Below are positions 1-5,682 of a stretch of DNA of 6,426 bases, in pieces. Within the stretch, counting starts at the first letter, position 1; every line of letters begins with the position of its first letter. The position numbers and the translations under genes are program-made. This DNA comes from CAVPRW01 sp046727435 [NCBI: bacterium]. Lineage in GTDB: Bacteria; Tectomicrobia; Entotheonellia; J063. The stretch is taken from the NCBI GenBank assembly GCA_046727435.1, contig JBKPCR010000373.1, positions 1-6,426 on the forward strand. Reading direction: 5' to 3'. The notes beneath the pieces are model-generated. The model was not told the DNA's origin. It saw only the letters and a program-made list of their open reading frames with translations, and did not search any database.

Positions 1-519
1 CCGCGTGTGTTGCCGGGGCATGAGGGGACGGCATATGTCGCCCCCAGTGACGAGCACGACGAGCAGGGGATCTTGATCAGCGACGAGTACACCAATCCAG
101 CGATGCGCAAGGCCATGATGGAGAAGCGTATGCGCAAGGTAGATGGTATCCTGCGCGAACTGCCCGCCCCAGAGCTGTATGGCTCGGCCGATGCGGATGT
201 GACGCTCGTCGGGTGGGGCTCGACGCAGGGCCTCATTCGCGAGGCCGTCGCCCTGCTGGTGGAAGAGGGCATCAGCGCCAACCATCTGCAGATCAAATAT
301 CTGGTGCCTTTCCATGCGGCCGAGGTGGAGGCCATTCTACAACGCTGCAAGTGTAAGATCGCTGTCGAACACAACTTCACCGGCCAGTTGGCCCGCCACA
401 TTCGCGCCGAGACCGGCATTAAGATGGATGAGAAGATTCTCAAATACGACGGGGAACCCCTTGAACCCCATCACATTGTTGAGCGCGTGAAGGAGGTGCT
501 CCATGCCTACAGTCGTTGA
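1..519 (+). CDS. korA: 2-oxoacid:ferredoxin oxidoreductase, alpha subunit (3' part; 2-oxoglutarate synthase type)
   Basis: This is the C-terminal part (about 172 residues) of the alpha subunit of a KorAB-type 2-oxoacid:ferredoxin oxidoreductase. That cytoplasmic enzyme oxidatively decarboxylates 2-oxoglutarate or a related 2-oxoacid to the acyl-CoA, reducing ferredoxin, and can run in reverse to fix CO2. The frame is open from base 1, so the gene starts outside the window; the in-frame GTG at 7 is internal. Family marks visible are a PGHEGTAY stretch followed by SDEHDEQG near the left edge, the KRMRKVDGI segment, a transketolase C-terminal-like region (VTLVGWGSTQG, then IKYLVPFH) and a final EHNFTGQLARHIRAETG block. 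The last 17 bases overlap korB, which indicates co-transcription and translational coupling. Substrate preference (2-oxoglutarate, pyruvate or another 2-oxoacid) cannot be read from this fragment. The N-terminal gamma-like domain usual in two-subunit enzymes lies outside the window. Confidence 0.93.
   Translation, partial: PRVLPGHEGTAYVAPSDEHDEQGILISDEYTNPAMRKAMMEKRMRKVDGILRELPAPELYGSADADVTLVGWGSTQGLIREAVALLVEEGISANHLQIKYLVPFHAAEVEAILQRCKCKIAVEHNFTGQLARHIRAETGIKMDEKILKYDGEPLEPHHIVERVKEVLHAYSR
490..497 (+). promoter_or_regulatory. Strong Shine-Dalgarno site of korB inside korA
   Basis: AAGGAGGT lies five bases before the korB ATG at 503, within the last codons of korA. It is a near-perfect match to the anti-Shine-Dalgarno sequence. 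It fixes the korB start and supports independent or re-initiated translation at the 17-bp korA/korB overlap. Confidence 0.85.
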
Positions 520-1375
520 ACTGCCCGTAACAGCCTACAAAGGTCCTGTTGACCCCGATTGGTGTCCTGGCTGCGGCGACTTCGGGGTACTGCGTGGGCT
601 GCAACGAGCCGCAGGAAAACTTGGGATTCAGCCCAAAGACCTGATGGTTGTCTCGGGCATCGGTTGCTCATCCAACCTGCCCGGATACATCCATGCCTAT
701 GGCTTCCATGGCTTGCATGGCCGGGCGGTAGCGCTTGCGACCGGGATGAAACTTGGCAACCCCGATCTGCACGTGGTAGTCACCGGTGGGGATGGCGATG
801 GCTACGGCATCGGCATTGGTCATTTCATTCATGCCATGCGTCGGAATATGGACCTGACCTACATTGTGATGAATAACATGACCTATGGCTTGACCACAGG
901 TCAGGCCTCCCCGACCACGCCGAAGACCACTGCGACGAAGTCCACCCCGGAAGGGAACATCGAAACCCCCATCAATCCATTGGCACTAGCTTTAGTATCC
1001 GGGGCGACGTTCATCGGCCGCGGCTATTCGGGGGAGATCAACCACCTGACCGACCTCATCGCCCAGGCGATCGAGCACAAGGGTTTTGCCCTCGTCGATG
1101 TGTTCAGTCCCTGCGTCACGTATATGAATATGTACCAGTTCTTCAAACCCCGTGTGTATAACGTCAACGAGACCGAATATGACTCGTCCGACTGGCACAA
1201 AGCCATGCCCAAGACGTATGAATGGGGAGAGAAGATCCCTCTTGGTGTGTTTTATCGCACCGAAGCTCCCACCTATCACGAGTTAGATTCATCATATAAG
1301 CATGGCTCCCCGGTCGCGCAGACGCTCGGGTTAACGGCTGAGCAGGGGCAAGTGTTGGTGAAGAGCTTCATGTAG
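503..1375 (+). CDS. korB: 2-oxoacid:ferredoxin oxidoreductase, beta subunit (TPP and Fe-S binding)
   Basis: This is the complete 290-residue beta subunit that partners the alpha subunit just upstream. It carries thiamine diphosphate and a [4Fe-4S] cluster in the cytoplasmic 2-oxoacid:ferredoxin oxidoreductase. The length is normal for two-subunit (KorB-type) enzymes. The N-terminal WCPGCG motif (C21, C24), C55 in SGIGCS and C204 in FSPC fit the four cluster ligands known in this family. The TPP/Mg2+ motif is GDGDGYGIG (about 96-104) with the closing asparagines N124-N125, followed by the family signature YGLTTGQASPT (128-138). The ATG at 503 is supported by an ideal ribosome binding site. No catalytic residue appears lost. 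A strong terminator follows about 20 bases after the stop, so korB is the last gene of its operon. The 2-oxoglutarate assignment rests on family resemblance; pyruvate or branched-chain oxoacids remain possible. Confidence 0.95.
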   Translation: MPTVVELPVTAYKGPVDPDWCPGCGDFGVLRGLQRAAGKLGIQPKDLMVVSGIGCSSNLPGYIHAYGFHGLHGRAVALATGMKLGNPDLHVVVTGGDGDGYGIGIGHFIHAMRRNMDLTYIVMNNMTYGLTTGQASPTTPKTTATKSTPEGNIETPINPLALALVSGATFIGRGYSGEINHLTDLIAQAIEHKGFALVDVFSPCVTYMNMYQFFKPRVYNVNETEYDSSDWHKAMPKTYEWGEKIPLGVFYRTEAPTYHELDSSYKHGSPVAQTLGLTAEQGQVLVKSFM

Positions 1376-1383
1376 ACGACAGG

Positions 1384-1411
1384 GCTGAGGGCTGAGTCCT
1401 GAGTGCTGAGA
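1384..1411 (+). repeat. Four tandem 7-bp repeats (GCTGAGN-type)
   Basis: Four contiguous heptamers, GCTGAGG, GCTGAGT, CCTGAGT and GCTGAGA, lie directly after korB. The last two, with the preceding T, form the left arm of the following terminator hairpin, and the right arm repeats the unit in inverted form. Confidence 0.8.
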
Positions 1412-1448
1412 ATCGAGTTTTCTTTACTCAGCGCTCAGGATTTTTTTT
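1397..1448 (+). terminator. Intrinsic terminator of the korAB operon
   Basis: A 14-bp stem, 1397-1410 pairing with 1427-1440 and containing a single T-G wobble, encloses a 16-base loop and is followed at once by eight T residues. It sits 21 bases after the korB stop, which is the expected place for operon termination. The arms are made of heptamer repeats (CTGAG units). Transcription of the RidA-like fragment at 1464 would need read-through or its own promoter, and none is obvious in the short gap. Confidence 0.9.
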
Positions 1449-1463
1449 CGAAGGGACCTGGAC

Positions 1464-1598
1464 ATGGGCGTTGAGGCCAAGTCGAAAGAGTTGGGGCTGG
1501 AACTCCCTCCGACTCCACGACCTGCCGCTAACTATATGGGAGCGGTGCAGACCGGCAATCTCTTGTTCATCTCCGGCCATGGACCGACGAAAGCCTGA
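1464..1598 (+). pseudogene. RidA/YjgF/YER057c-family gene, truncated after 44 codons
   Basis: The reading frame begins at ATG 1464 and stops at TGA 1596-1598, giving 44 residues. The protein matches the start of the RidA-like family in which ELPP(T)P and ANY are followed by TGNLLFISGHGP. Intact members are typically about 120-160 residues and include a conserved Arg and Glu near the C-terminus in enamine/imine deaminases; all of that is missing. I found no continuation in any frame in the following 120 bases. The gene keeps a plausible ribosome binding site (GAAGGGA, seven bases before the ATG), so the break is on the 3' side only. It is most likely a deletion remnant, although an assembly join cannot be excluded. 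A short functional peptide is possible but has no support here. Confidence 0.75.
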
Positions 1599-1610
1599 CC
1601 CGCTCCTCGC

Positions 1611-1646
1611 AGGGGCCGCCAGGGGAAGGGTATTTTGGCGGCCCCT
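1611..1646. other. 11-bp inverted repeat (hairpin) downstream of the RidA remnant
   Basis: AGGGGCCGCCA (1611-1621) is perfectly complementary to TGGCGGCCCCT (1636-1646), with a 14-base loop. The stem is very GC-rich, but neither strand has a T-run after it, so it is not a standard intrinsic terminator. It lies between the convergent RidA remnant and rlpA and could act as a weak bidirectional terminator, an RNA 3'-end stabiliser or the tail of the deleted gene. The rest of 1599-1721 shows no coding signal. Confidence 0.6.
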
Positions 1647-1721
1647 ATAGATTTGCTCACGACCTCCGGTGCGTCACAGCGAAGAGGTTTCATCGCGGCG
1701 TTCCTGCGATGTACGCCACCT

Positions 1722-2516
1722 CTAATCGAATGAATGCATGTGATAGGCTATCCCCTTCTGTACATCGACTCTATTCACATTTTCCATCGCGGGCTCAACA
1801 GGCGCGAATTCTCGCGAACCTCCACCCTCTGTCATCTGCAGGCGCTGATGCAAGAGGGAGCTTGCCGCCACTTCGTCCAGAAAGACATAATATCCCTCCT
1901 GCACTAAGGCTTGGGCGACCTCGTGCGCCTCCCGGCGGGCCTGGAAGGGGCCGATCCGCACCCGATGGTAACTCCCAAATGGACCCTCGCGTGTCGCGAT
2001 GTAAACGGCAGAATAGGTGCCCTGCAACTGTTCCATTATCTCTTGCGCCTGTTCGATGTCGAGGAAGGCCCCCACCTGCACTTCATACATCACGGCATCA
2101 CTGGCATCTCGGAGCTCGAACGCCTCTTCGGAAACGATGACCTGTACTTGTCCAACACCGCGATTTAACAAGCCGATGGCGTCAGCCGCAGCGCGCGACA
2201 GATCGATAATGCGTCGCCTCGTCTCCCAGAAGGGCCCGCGGTCATTGATCTTGACCTCGACGGCTTCGTTCGTCGCGAGATTGGTCACGATGACCTTCGT
2301 TCCTAGCGGTAAATTGCGGTGTGCAGCAGTGAGTTGCATCATCGAAAAGCGCTCACCACTGGCGGTTTCGCGCCCATGAAAACGGTTGCCATACCATGAG
2401 GCCATGCCCACCTGCCCATGATTGGAGACCCAACGATTGGCATCGGCATGCGGAGAGGACAAGACTAACACTTTACACGCAGCCACGACAGCGAATAAGA
2501 GCCGTTTTCGGTTCAT
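1722..2516 (-). CDS. rlpA: RlpA-like septal ring lytic transglycosylase with SPOR domain
   Basis: This 264-residue exported protein probably cleaves denuded (peptide-free) peptidoglycan glycan strands at the division septum. The start chosen is ATG 2516, because a hydrophobic signal (MNRKRLLFAVVAAC, continuing to about 26) follows immediately and a purine-rich GGGGGGTGG precedes it; an in-frame ATG at 2555 would put 13 hydrophilic residues before the signal. VAAC at 11-14 resembles a lipobox, so lipidation at C14 is possible, but the hydrophobic stretch continues to a second possible cleavage site after ADA (about 26). The double-psi beta-barrel domain follows (about 37-116), with GMASWYG, FHGRETASGE and VKINDRGPF. 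H66 and D92 have the same spacing (26) as the catalytic His and Asp described in Pseudomonas RlpA. A SPOR domain (about 144-212, YEVQVGAF to YYVFL) should bind denuded septal glycan. A tail of about 50 residues has no recognised motif. Confidence 0.93.
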   Translation of the reverse strand: MNRKRLLFAVVAACKVLVLSSPHADANRWVSNHGQVGMASWYGNRFHGRETASGERFSMMQLTAAHRNLPLGTKVIVTNLATNEAVEVKINDRGPFWETRRRIIDLSRAAADAIGLLNRGVGQVQVIVSEEAFELRDASDAVMYEVQVGAFLDIEQAQEIMEQLQGTYSAVYIATREGPFGSYHRVRIGPFQARREAHEVAQALVQEGYYVFLDEVAASSLLHQRLQMTEGGGSREFAPVEPAMENVNRVDVQKGIAYHMHSFD

Positions 2517-2806
2517 ATGCCACCCCCCGTATCGTCTTCGATCAACATGCAGCATATCCGCCTAGCATCGGTTCCAGATTGCCACGATCAATGAGCACTG
2601 CAACATTCAACGGTGACAGTGTTCTGCACCCCCGGGGGGGAACCTACGGCGCAGAATTCCAAGCGACAAGCCTACTCTGTACGGTTCTCCATTGTGCCGT
2701 GTGACGATCGAAGTTCCACAACCTGAGTGGCCGCGAGGCCGTCTCTGCGCTCTCCTCTATCAATGCCTGCGATGTCGCGCCCCTACCCTCATGTGCAACC
2801 CGTCGC

Positions 2807-4552
2807 TCACGAGTGGAGGCGCGTCCGTCGTCGTTGCACCAACCAGTCTTGGATGTCCTGTAAACCTCGGGTATTCAGCACCTGCTCGGCAGTGACCGCA
2901 CCTTTGCGAGCGATACCCACCCCATAGGTCACATCGCGTAGTCCGTCGGGGCTGTGGGCATCAGGATTAATGCTCGTGAGGAGGCCTTGGGCATGAGCGG
3001 CGCGTAGATGACGCCAATCGAGATCAAGACGGTGTGGATTGGCGTTCAATTCGATAATGACGCCCAGACGCATGGCCTCCGCGATAATGGCCTCGATATC
3101 TAACGCATAACCCTCGCGTGCCAGCAACAAACGGCCGGTCAGATGGCCAATCATGGTGACGTAGGGATTGTGCATGGCCTTGATGATGCGCGCCGTCATC
3201 TCGGTTGGGGACATATTGAAGCGCGAGTGCACGGAGGCCACGACGAAGTCCATCTGACTCAAGAGGTCGTCGGGATAATCCAGCGAGCCATCGGAGAGGA
3301 TGTCGACTTCACTCCCCTTCAGGATGGTGAGGCCGTTGGTCATCTCATTCACCCGATCGATGAGTCGATGCTGTTCGCGCACTCGATCGGGGTCGAGACC
3401 ATTGGCATAGCGCGCCGACTGGCTGTGGTCGGAGAGTCCCAGATAGCGGTAGCCCAACCCTTGGGCGGTGCGCGCCATCTCTTCGATGGTCGCCATGCCA
3501 TCGCTCCAGGTGGAATGCACATGGAACACGCCCTGGATATCGCGCTCATCGATCAGCCTCGGCAGTGCTCCGCGTGCAGCCGCCTCGACCTCTCCAAGGC
3601 CTTCGCGCAGTTCCGGAGGGATATAGCTTAGGCCTAGTGTGGCGAAGATCGCTTCCTCTTCGTGGCATGTAATCCGCTCATCGCCGCGTCTCAGTCCGTC
3701 TTGGTCGAGGATATAGCCGCGCTGCCTGGCGTGCACTTGAATAGCTGCGAGATAGGGCTGATTTCCGGTCAACGCGTGGAGGGCGAAGGGGAAGGCCACG
3801 TCGTCCACCAAGTGAATGTCAGCTTTCACGCCACCTTGCAAGCGAAGGCTCAGGCGGGAAGGCTCGCTGATGAGCACCTCCCCGACCAGCGGCCACTTGG
3901 CGACCGTTGTCCGCAGACGCTCCTCCTGTGAAGTACTGGCCACCAGCTCAACCTGCTCGACGATTTCCTGTCGGCGCCGCAAGCTGCCAGCCAGCGCCAC
4001 CCGCGCCGTCAGCTCAGATGCGATGAGGGCATCGAACAGCCGCCGCGCCACCTGCATGGCTTCGTGGCACAGGTACTGGCCGCGATGTTGCTTCAGCTGG
4101 TCGATGCCTTTGAGGATGTTTTCCTGGGTCTTCCGCCCGAAACCCGGCAGATCCACTAGGCGGTTCTCATGGCAAGCGTATTCCAGCTCACCCACCGTGG
4201 CAATGCTGAGTTGGTCGTAGATGGCTTTGACTTTTTTCGGCCCCATGCCGGGGATTGTCAGTATCTCCAGCAAGCCTGCAGGGACCTGCTGTTTCAGGGT
4301 CTCATAGTAAGCCAAATGGCCAGTCGTCACTACCTCGCTGATCTTCTCCGCCAGTGCGGCGCCGATACCTTTGAGGCTTTGGAGTTTGCCGCTGCGCACG
4401 AGCTCCTGAAGCTGTGGGGTGTCGAGACCAGCAATAACGCGTGCCCCGGTGGTATAAGCCCGTGACTTGAAAGGACTCTCGCCCTGCAGCTCGAGCAAGG
4501 TGCTGATTTCTTCAAGGATGTGAACGATTTCCTGTTTATCCATATGATGCAT
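2807..4552 (-). CDS. polX: PolX-family protein with PHP nuclease domain; polymerase active site substituted
   Basis: This cytoplasmic DNA repair protein has the bacterial PolX layout (numbered from ATG 4552, 581 residues). An N-terminal 8-kDa-type region with helix-hairpin-helix motifs comes first (LKGIGAALAEKI about 60-71, IPGMGPKKVKAI about 100-111, LPGFGRKTQENI about 135-146). The polymerase palm follows, with GSLRRR at 189-194, and then a C-terminal PHP phosphoesterase domain from about 338. PHP metal ligands look intact: HVH (H344, H346), D351, SDH (H376), E415, H442, H470 and the DAH motif (D531, H533). In the palm, the canonical D-x-D after GSxRRxxE is Q200-V-E202; only the third Asp (ADIHL, D245) remains, and the YFTGS/HN nucleotide-binding block is HALTGN with no HN. 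The likely result is a nuclease without polymerase activity, as known for noncanonical PolX proteins. The ATG at 4543 (MDKQEI) matches the usual family start, but GAGGG is better placed for 4552. It lies 75 bases after the GGCT-like gene and may be co-transcribed with it. Confidence 0.93.
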   Translation of the reverse strand: MHHMDKQEIVHILEEISTLLELQGESPFKSRAYTTGARVIAGLDTPQLQELVRSGKLQSLKGIGAALAEKISEVVTTGHLAYYETLKQQVPAGLLEILTIPGMGPKKVKAIYDQLSIATVGELEYACHENRLVDLPGFGRKTQENILKGIDQLKQHRGQYLCHEAMQVARRLFDALIASELTARVALAGSLRRRQEIVEQVELVASTSQEERLRTTVAKWPLVGEVLISEPSRLSLRLQGGVKADIHLVDDVAFPFALHALTGNQPYLAAIQVHARQRGYILDQDGLRRGDERITCHEEEAIFATLGLSYIPPELREGLGEVEAAARGALPRLIDERDIQGVFHVHSTWSDGMATIEEMARTAQGLGYRYLGLSDHSQSARYANGLDPDRVREQHRLIDRVNEMTNGLTILKGSEVDILSDGSLDYPDDLLSQMDFVVASVHSRFNMSPTEMTARIIKAMHNPYVTMIGHLTGRLLLAREGYALDIEAIIAEAMRLGVIIELNANPHRLDLDWRHLRAAHAQGLLTSINPDAHSPDGLRDVTYGVGIARKGAVTAEQVLNTRGLQDIQDWLVQRRRTRLHS

Positions 4553-4627
4553 CAAACCCTCACGCATCAGGACATGAGAAGACGATGCTTATGACGTGCT
4601 CAACGCGCATGCACTGCCAGACATGCA

Positions 4628-5071
4628 TCAGCGTTCATCAGCGCAGGGAGCGCGTAGGCGTCGAGCTGGTGTTCTGGCCTCAGAGAGGCCTTCCGGCTGG
4701 CTTGGATCAGTCCATTGTGCCGGCATCGGTGCGACCGACGCACGAATGGCATGGCCGACATAGGTCACGGCGGCCACTCGCCTGTCGGCGACCTCTACCA
4801 CGACGACCTGGCGTCGATACAGATCACCCTCAGCTTCATAGGCGTCAAGTTGGACCAGACTGACCAGATCGATGTTGAGGAGAAGGACACCGCGGACAAT
4901 GGCGCCGGCTCTTGGGAGGATGAATGGGTACCCTAGGGGAGAGTTGACTCGCTCAAAGCCGCTGAGCTTTGCGTCCACCCGCTCGAATTGCTTACCAGTG
5001 AGGGCCGTGACGCGCTCCGGGTCTGTGAGGGTCCCATAGACAAACAGGTGGATCGGCTCCTGGCTTGGCAT
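4628..5071 (-). CDS. Gamma-glutamylcyclotransferase/AIG2-like family protein
   Basis: This 147-residue cytoplasmic protein belongs to the GGCT-like (AIG2/YtfP) fold. Members release 5-oxoproline from gamma-glutamyl amines, peptides or glutathione-related substrates, though many bacterial members have no proven substrate. The substrate-loop motif FVYGTL is at 10-15. A middle section with YPFILPRAGAIVRGVLL (48-64) is followed by LDAYEAEGDLYRRQVVVVE (75-93), which contains the probable catalytic glutamate (E79 or E81). The ATG at 5071 is preceded by AGAGG with normal spacing. The last 30 or so residues are rich in Arg, Pro and Ala and do not look like the conserved domain, so the extreme C-terminus may be a drifted extension. 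A possible promoter lies about 60 bases upstream, and polX follows 75 bases downstream on the same strand. A specific biochemical role is not assignable. Confidence 0.85.
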   Translation of the reverse strand: MPSQEPIHLFVYGTLTDPERVTALTGKQFERVDAKLSGFERVNSPLGYPFILPRAGAIVRGVLLLNIDLVSLVQLDAYEAEGDLYRRQVVVVEVADRRVAAVTYVGHAIRASVAPMPAQWTDPSQPEGLSEARTPARRLRAPCADER

Positions 5072-5133
5072 GCATCGTCCTCTTCCGATACACTACAGGT
5101 CTTAAGCGCCTGCTCGGGCCGATGAGACGGTTG

Positions 5134-5162
5134 AGAATAACCTATCTGCGCAGAAAGCTCAA
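5134..5162 (-). promoter_or_regulatory. Candidate sigma70-type promoter for the GGCT-like gene
   Basis: Read on the - strand, TTGAGC (5157-5162) and TATTCT (5134-5139) are separated by exactly 17 bases. Each matches four of six positions of the -35 and -10 consensus. The predicted start near 5127 would leave a leader of about 55 bases before the ATG at 5071. The element partly overlaps an A/T-rich imperfect inverted repeat (5150-5175). The evidence is pattern matching only. Confidence 0.35.
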
Positions 5163-5198
5163 GCTTTTTTTCTGCCGTGTGACCCCTAGCAAACCGGC

Positions 5199-5306
5199 TC
5201 ATGCGGGCTCAAGCCTCCTCAGGAGCCAAAGCTGGCGGCCTCCCTCCCACCGAACGTGCTCGGCGACAAAGCCGCACTGCCGGTACAACGCCAGCGCACC
5301 TATAAT
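5199..5306 (-). pseudogene. 3' remnant of a GNAT-family N-acetyltransferase
   Basis: In a frame different from the DUF2306-like start that precedes it, this stretch encodes 35 residues ending at TGA 5199-5201. ALALYRQCGFVAEH followed by a strand ending in QLWLLRRL is the typical C-terminal end of a GNAT acyltransferase, where an Asn-containing stretch, then A-x-x-LY-x-x-x-GF, carries the residues next to acetyl-CoA. The usual upstream motif A with its Q/RxxGxG/A loop is absent. Upstream in this frame a stop is met around 5358 with no ATG, GTG or TTG between, so no GNAT protein can be started here. I infer a deletion or rearrangement that joined the tail of a GNAT gene to the head of another gene. 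Confidence 0.6.
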
Positions 5307-5433
5307 GGTATGCTTCTCCAGCTTTCGTGTGGAGCCCGGGGAGTTTTCGGGCGGTCATAGCTACGGGGCCTAAGATGAGTCCCGCTGTCCCAAGCGCGAT
5401 GTGAGCGAGTAAGATCGTGGCCGTTGCTGTCAT
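5209..5433 (-). pseudogene. DUF2306-like membrane protein, N-terminal fragment running out of frame into GNAT tail
   Basis: An open frame of 74 codons starts at ATG 5433. The first 44 residues resemble the start of DUF2306-type multi-pass membrane proteins: a hydrophobic helix (ILLAHIALGTAGLILGPVAM, about 7-26), then a TARKLPGLHTKAGEAYHY segment matching the family's pattern in which a lysine or arginine is followed by G-x-LH-x-x-x-G-x-x-Y. The remaining 30 residues are Arg/Pro-rich, not membrane-like, and are simply the out-of-frame reading of the GNAT remnant. Members of this family normally have several more helices, so this is a truncated gene. The junction lies near 5300-5310. No clear ribosome binding site is seen, and the start lies seven bases after the stop of the small peptide frame at 5441-5527. 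Whether any product is made is unknown. Confidence 0.6.
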
Positions 5434-5440
5434 AGCACAC

Positions 5441-5527
5441 TTATCGGCGCTTCCCTTTGCGCGGGCATCCCTTGCAATACCTCCCCTTTTTCTTGTATGC
5501 CTTACAGCACGTATCCTTCCTGCTCAT
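5441..5527 (-). CDS. Possible 28-residue cysteine-rich basic peptide
   Basis: A short frame from ATG 5527 to TAA 5441 encodes 28 residues, about half of them Lys or Arg. The cysteines are spaced C7-C8-x9-C18-x2-C21 with the core CCKAYKKKGRYCKGCP. The pattern could bind a metal or nucleic acid, but I do not recognise the family with certainty. GGAGAAGG lies about ten bases upstream of the ATG, an acceptable though slightly distant ribosome binding site. The codons have the ordered composition of a real gene rather than of a shadow, and no competing gene lies on either strand. It is seven bases upstream of the DUF2306-like start and 155 bases downstream of the Hyi-like gene, all in the same direction. 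A longer in-frame start at 5767 would overlap the Hyi-like gene and is unlikely. Function is unknown. Confidence 0.45.
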   Translation of the reverse strand: MSRKDTCCKAYKKKGRYCKGCPRKGKRR

Positions 5528-5682
5528 GGTTTCACTGCCTTCTCCCCAATTACGAAGGACGCCACCGGCAACAGCCGCGCGGCGTTGAGGATACACGCAC
5601 GTGCCGATGTGACGGGTAGCAAGTCTGCTAGCCATGGATTGAGCCCAGCGCAGGCAGGACTCGCGCTTCTTCTGTCGCCCTC

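Noticed and set aside
992-1279. A 95-codon - strand frame within korB
   Set aside because: It is antisense to korB and has no recognisable domain.
1709-2704. Several + strand frames opposite rlpA
   Set aside because: They are antisense to a well-supported RlpA and show no family signature; their length reflects the GC content.
2517-2806. Possible promoter or small gene between polX and rlpA
   Set aside because: Candidate -35/-10 pairs (for example TTGTCG with TAGGTT) match too poorly, and no short frame has both a ribosome binding site and ordered composition.
3143-4465. Long + strand frames opposite polX
   Set aside because: They are antisense to the PolX/PHP gene, which has many conserved motifs; no independent coding signal was seen.
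5150-5175. Imperfect hairpin with a T7 run, considered as a terminator for the DUF2306/GNAT remnant or for a + strand transcript
   Set aside because: The stem is short and bulged with a tiny loop, the T-run lies within the arm, and no + strand gene ends here; the signal is too weak to annotate as a terminator.
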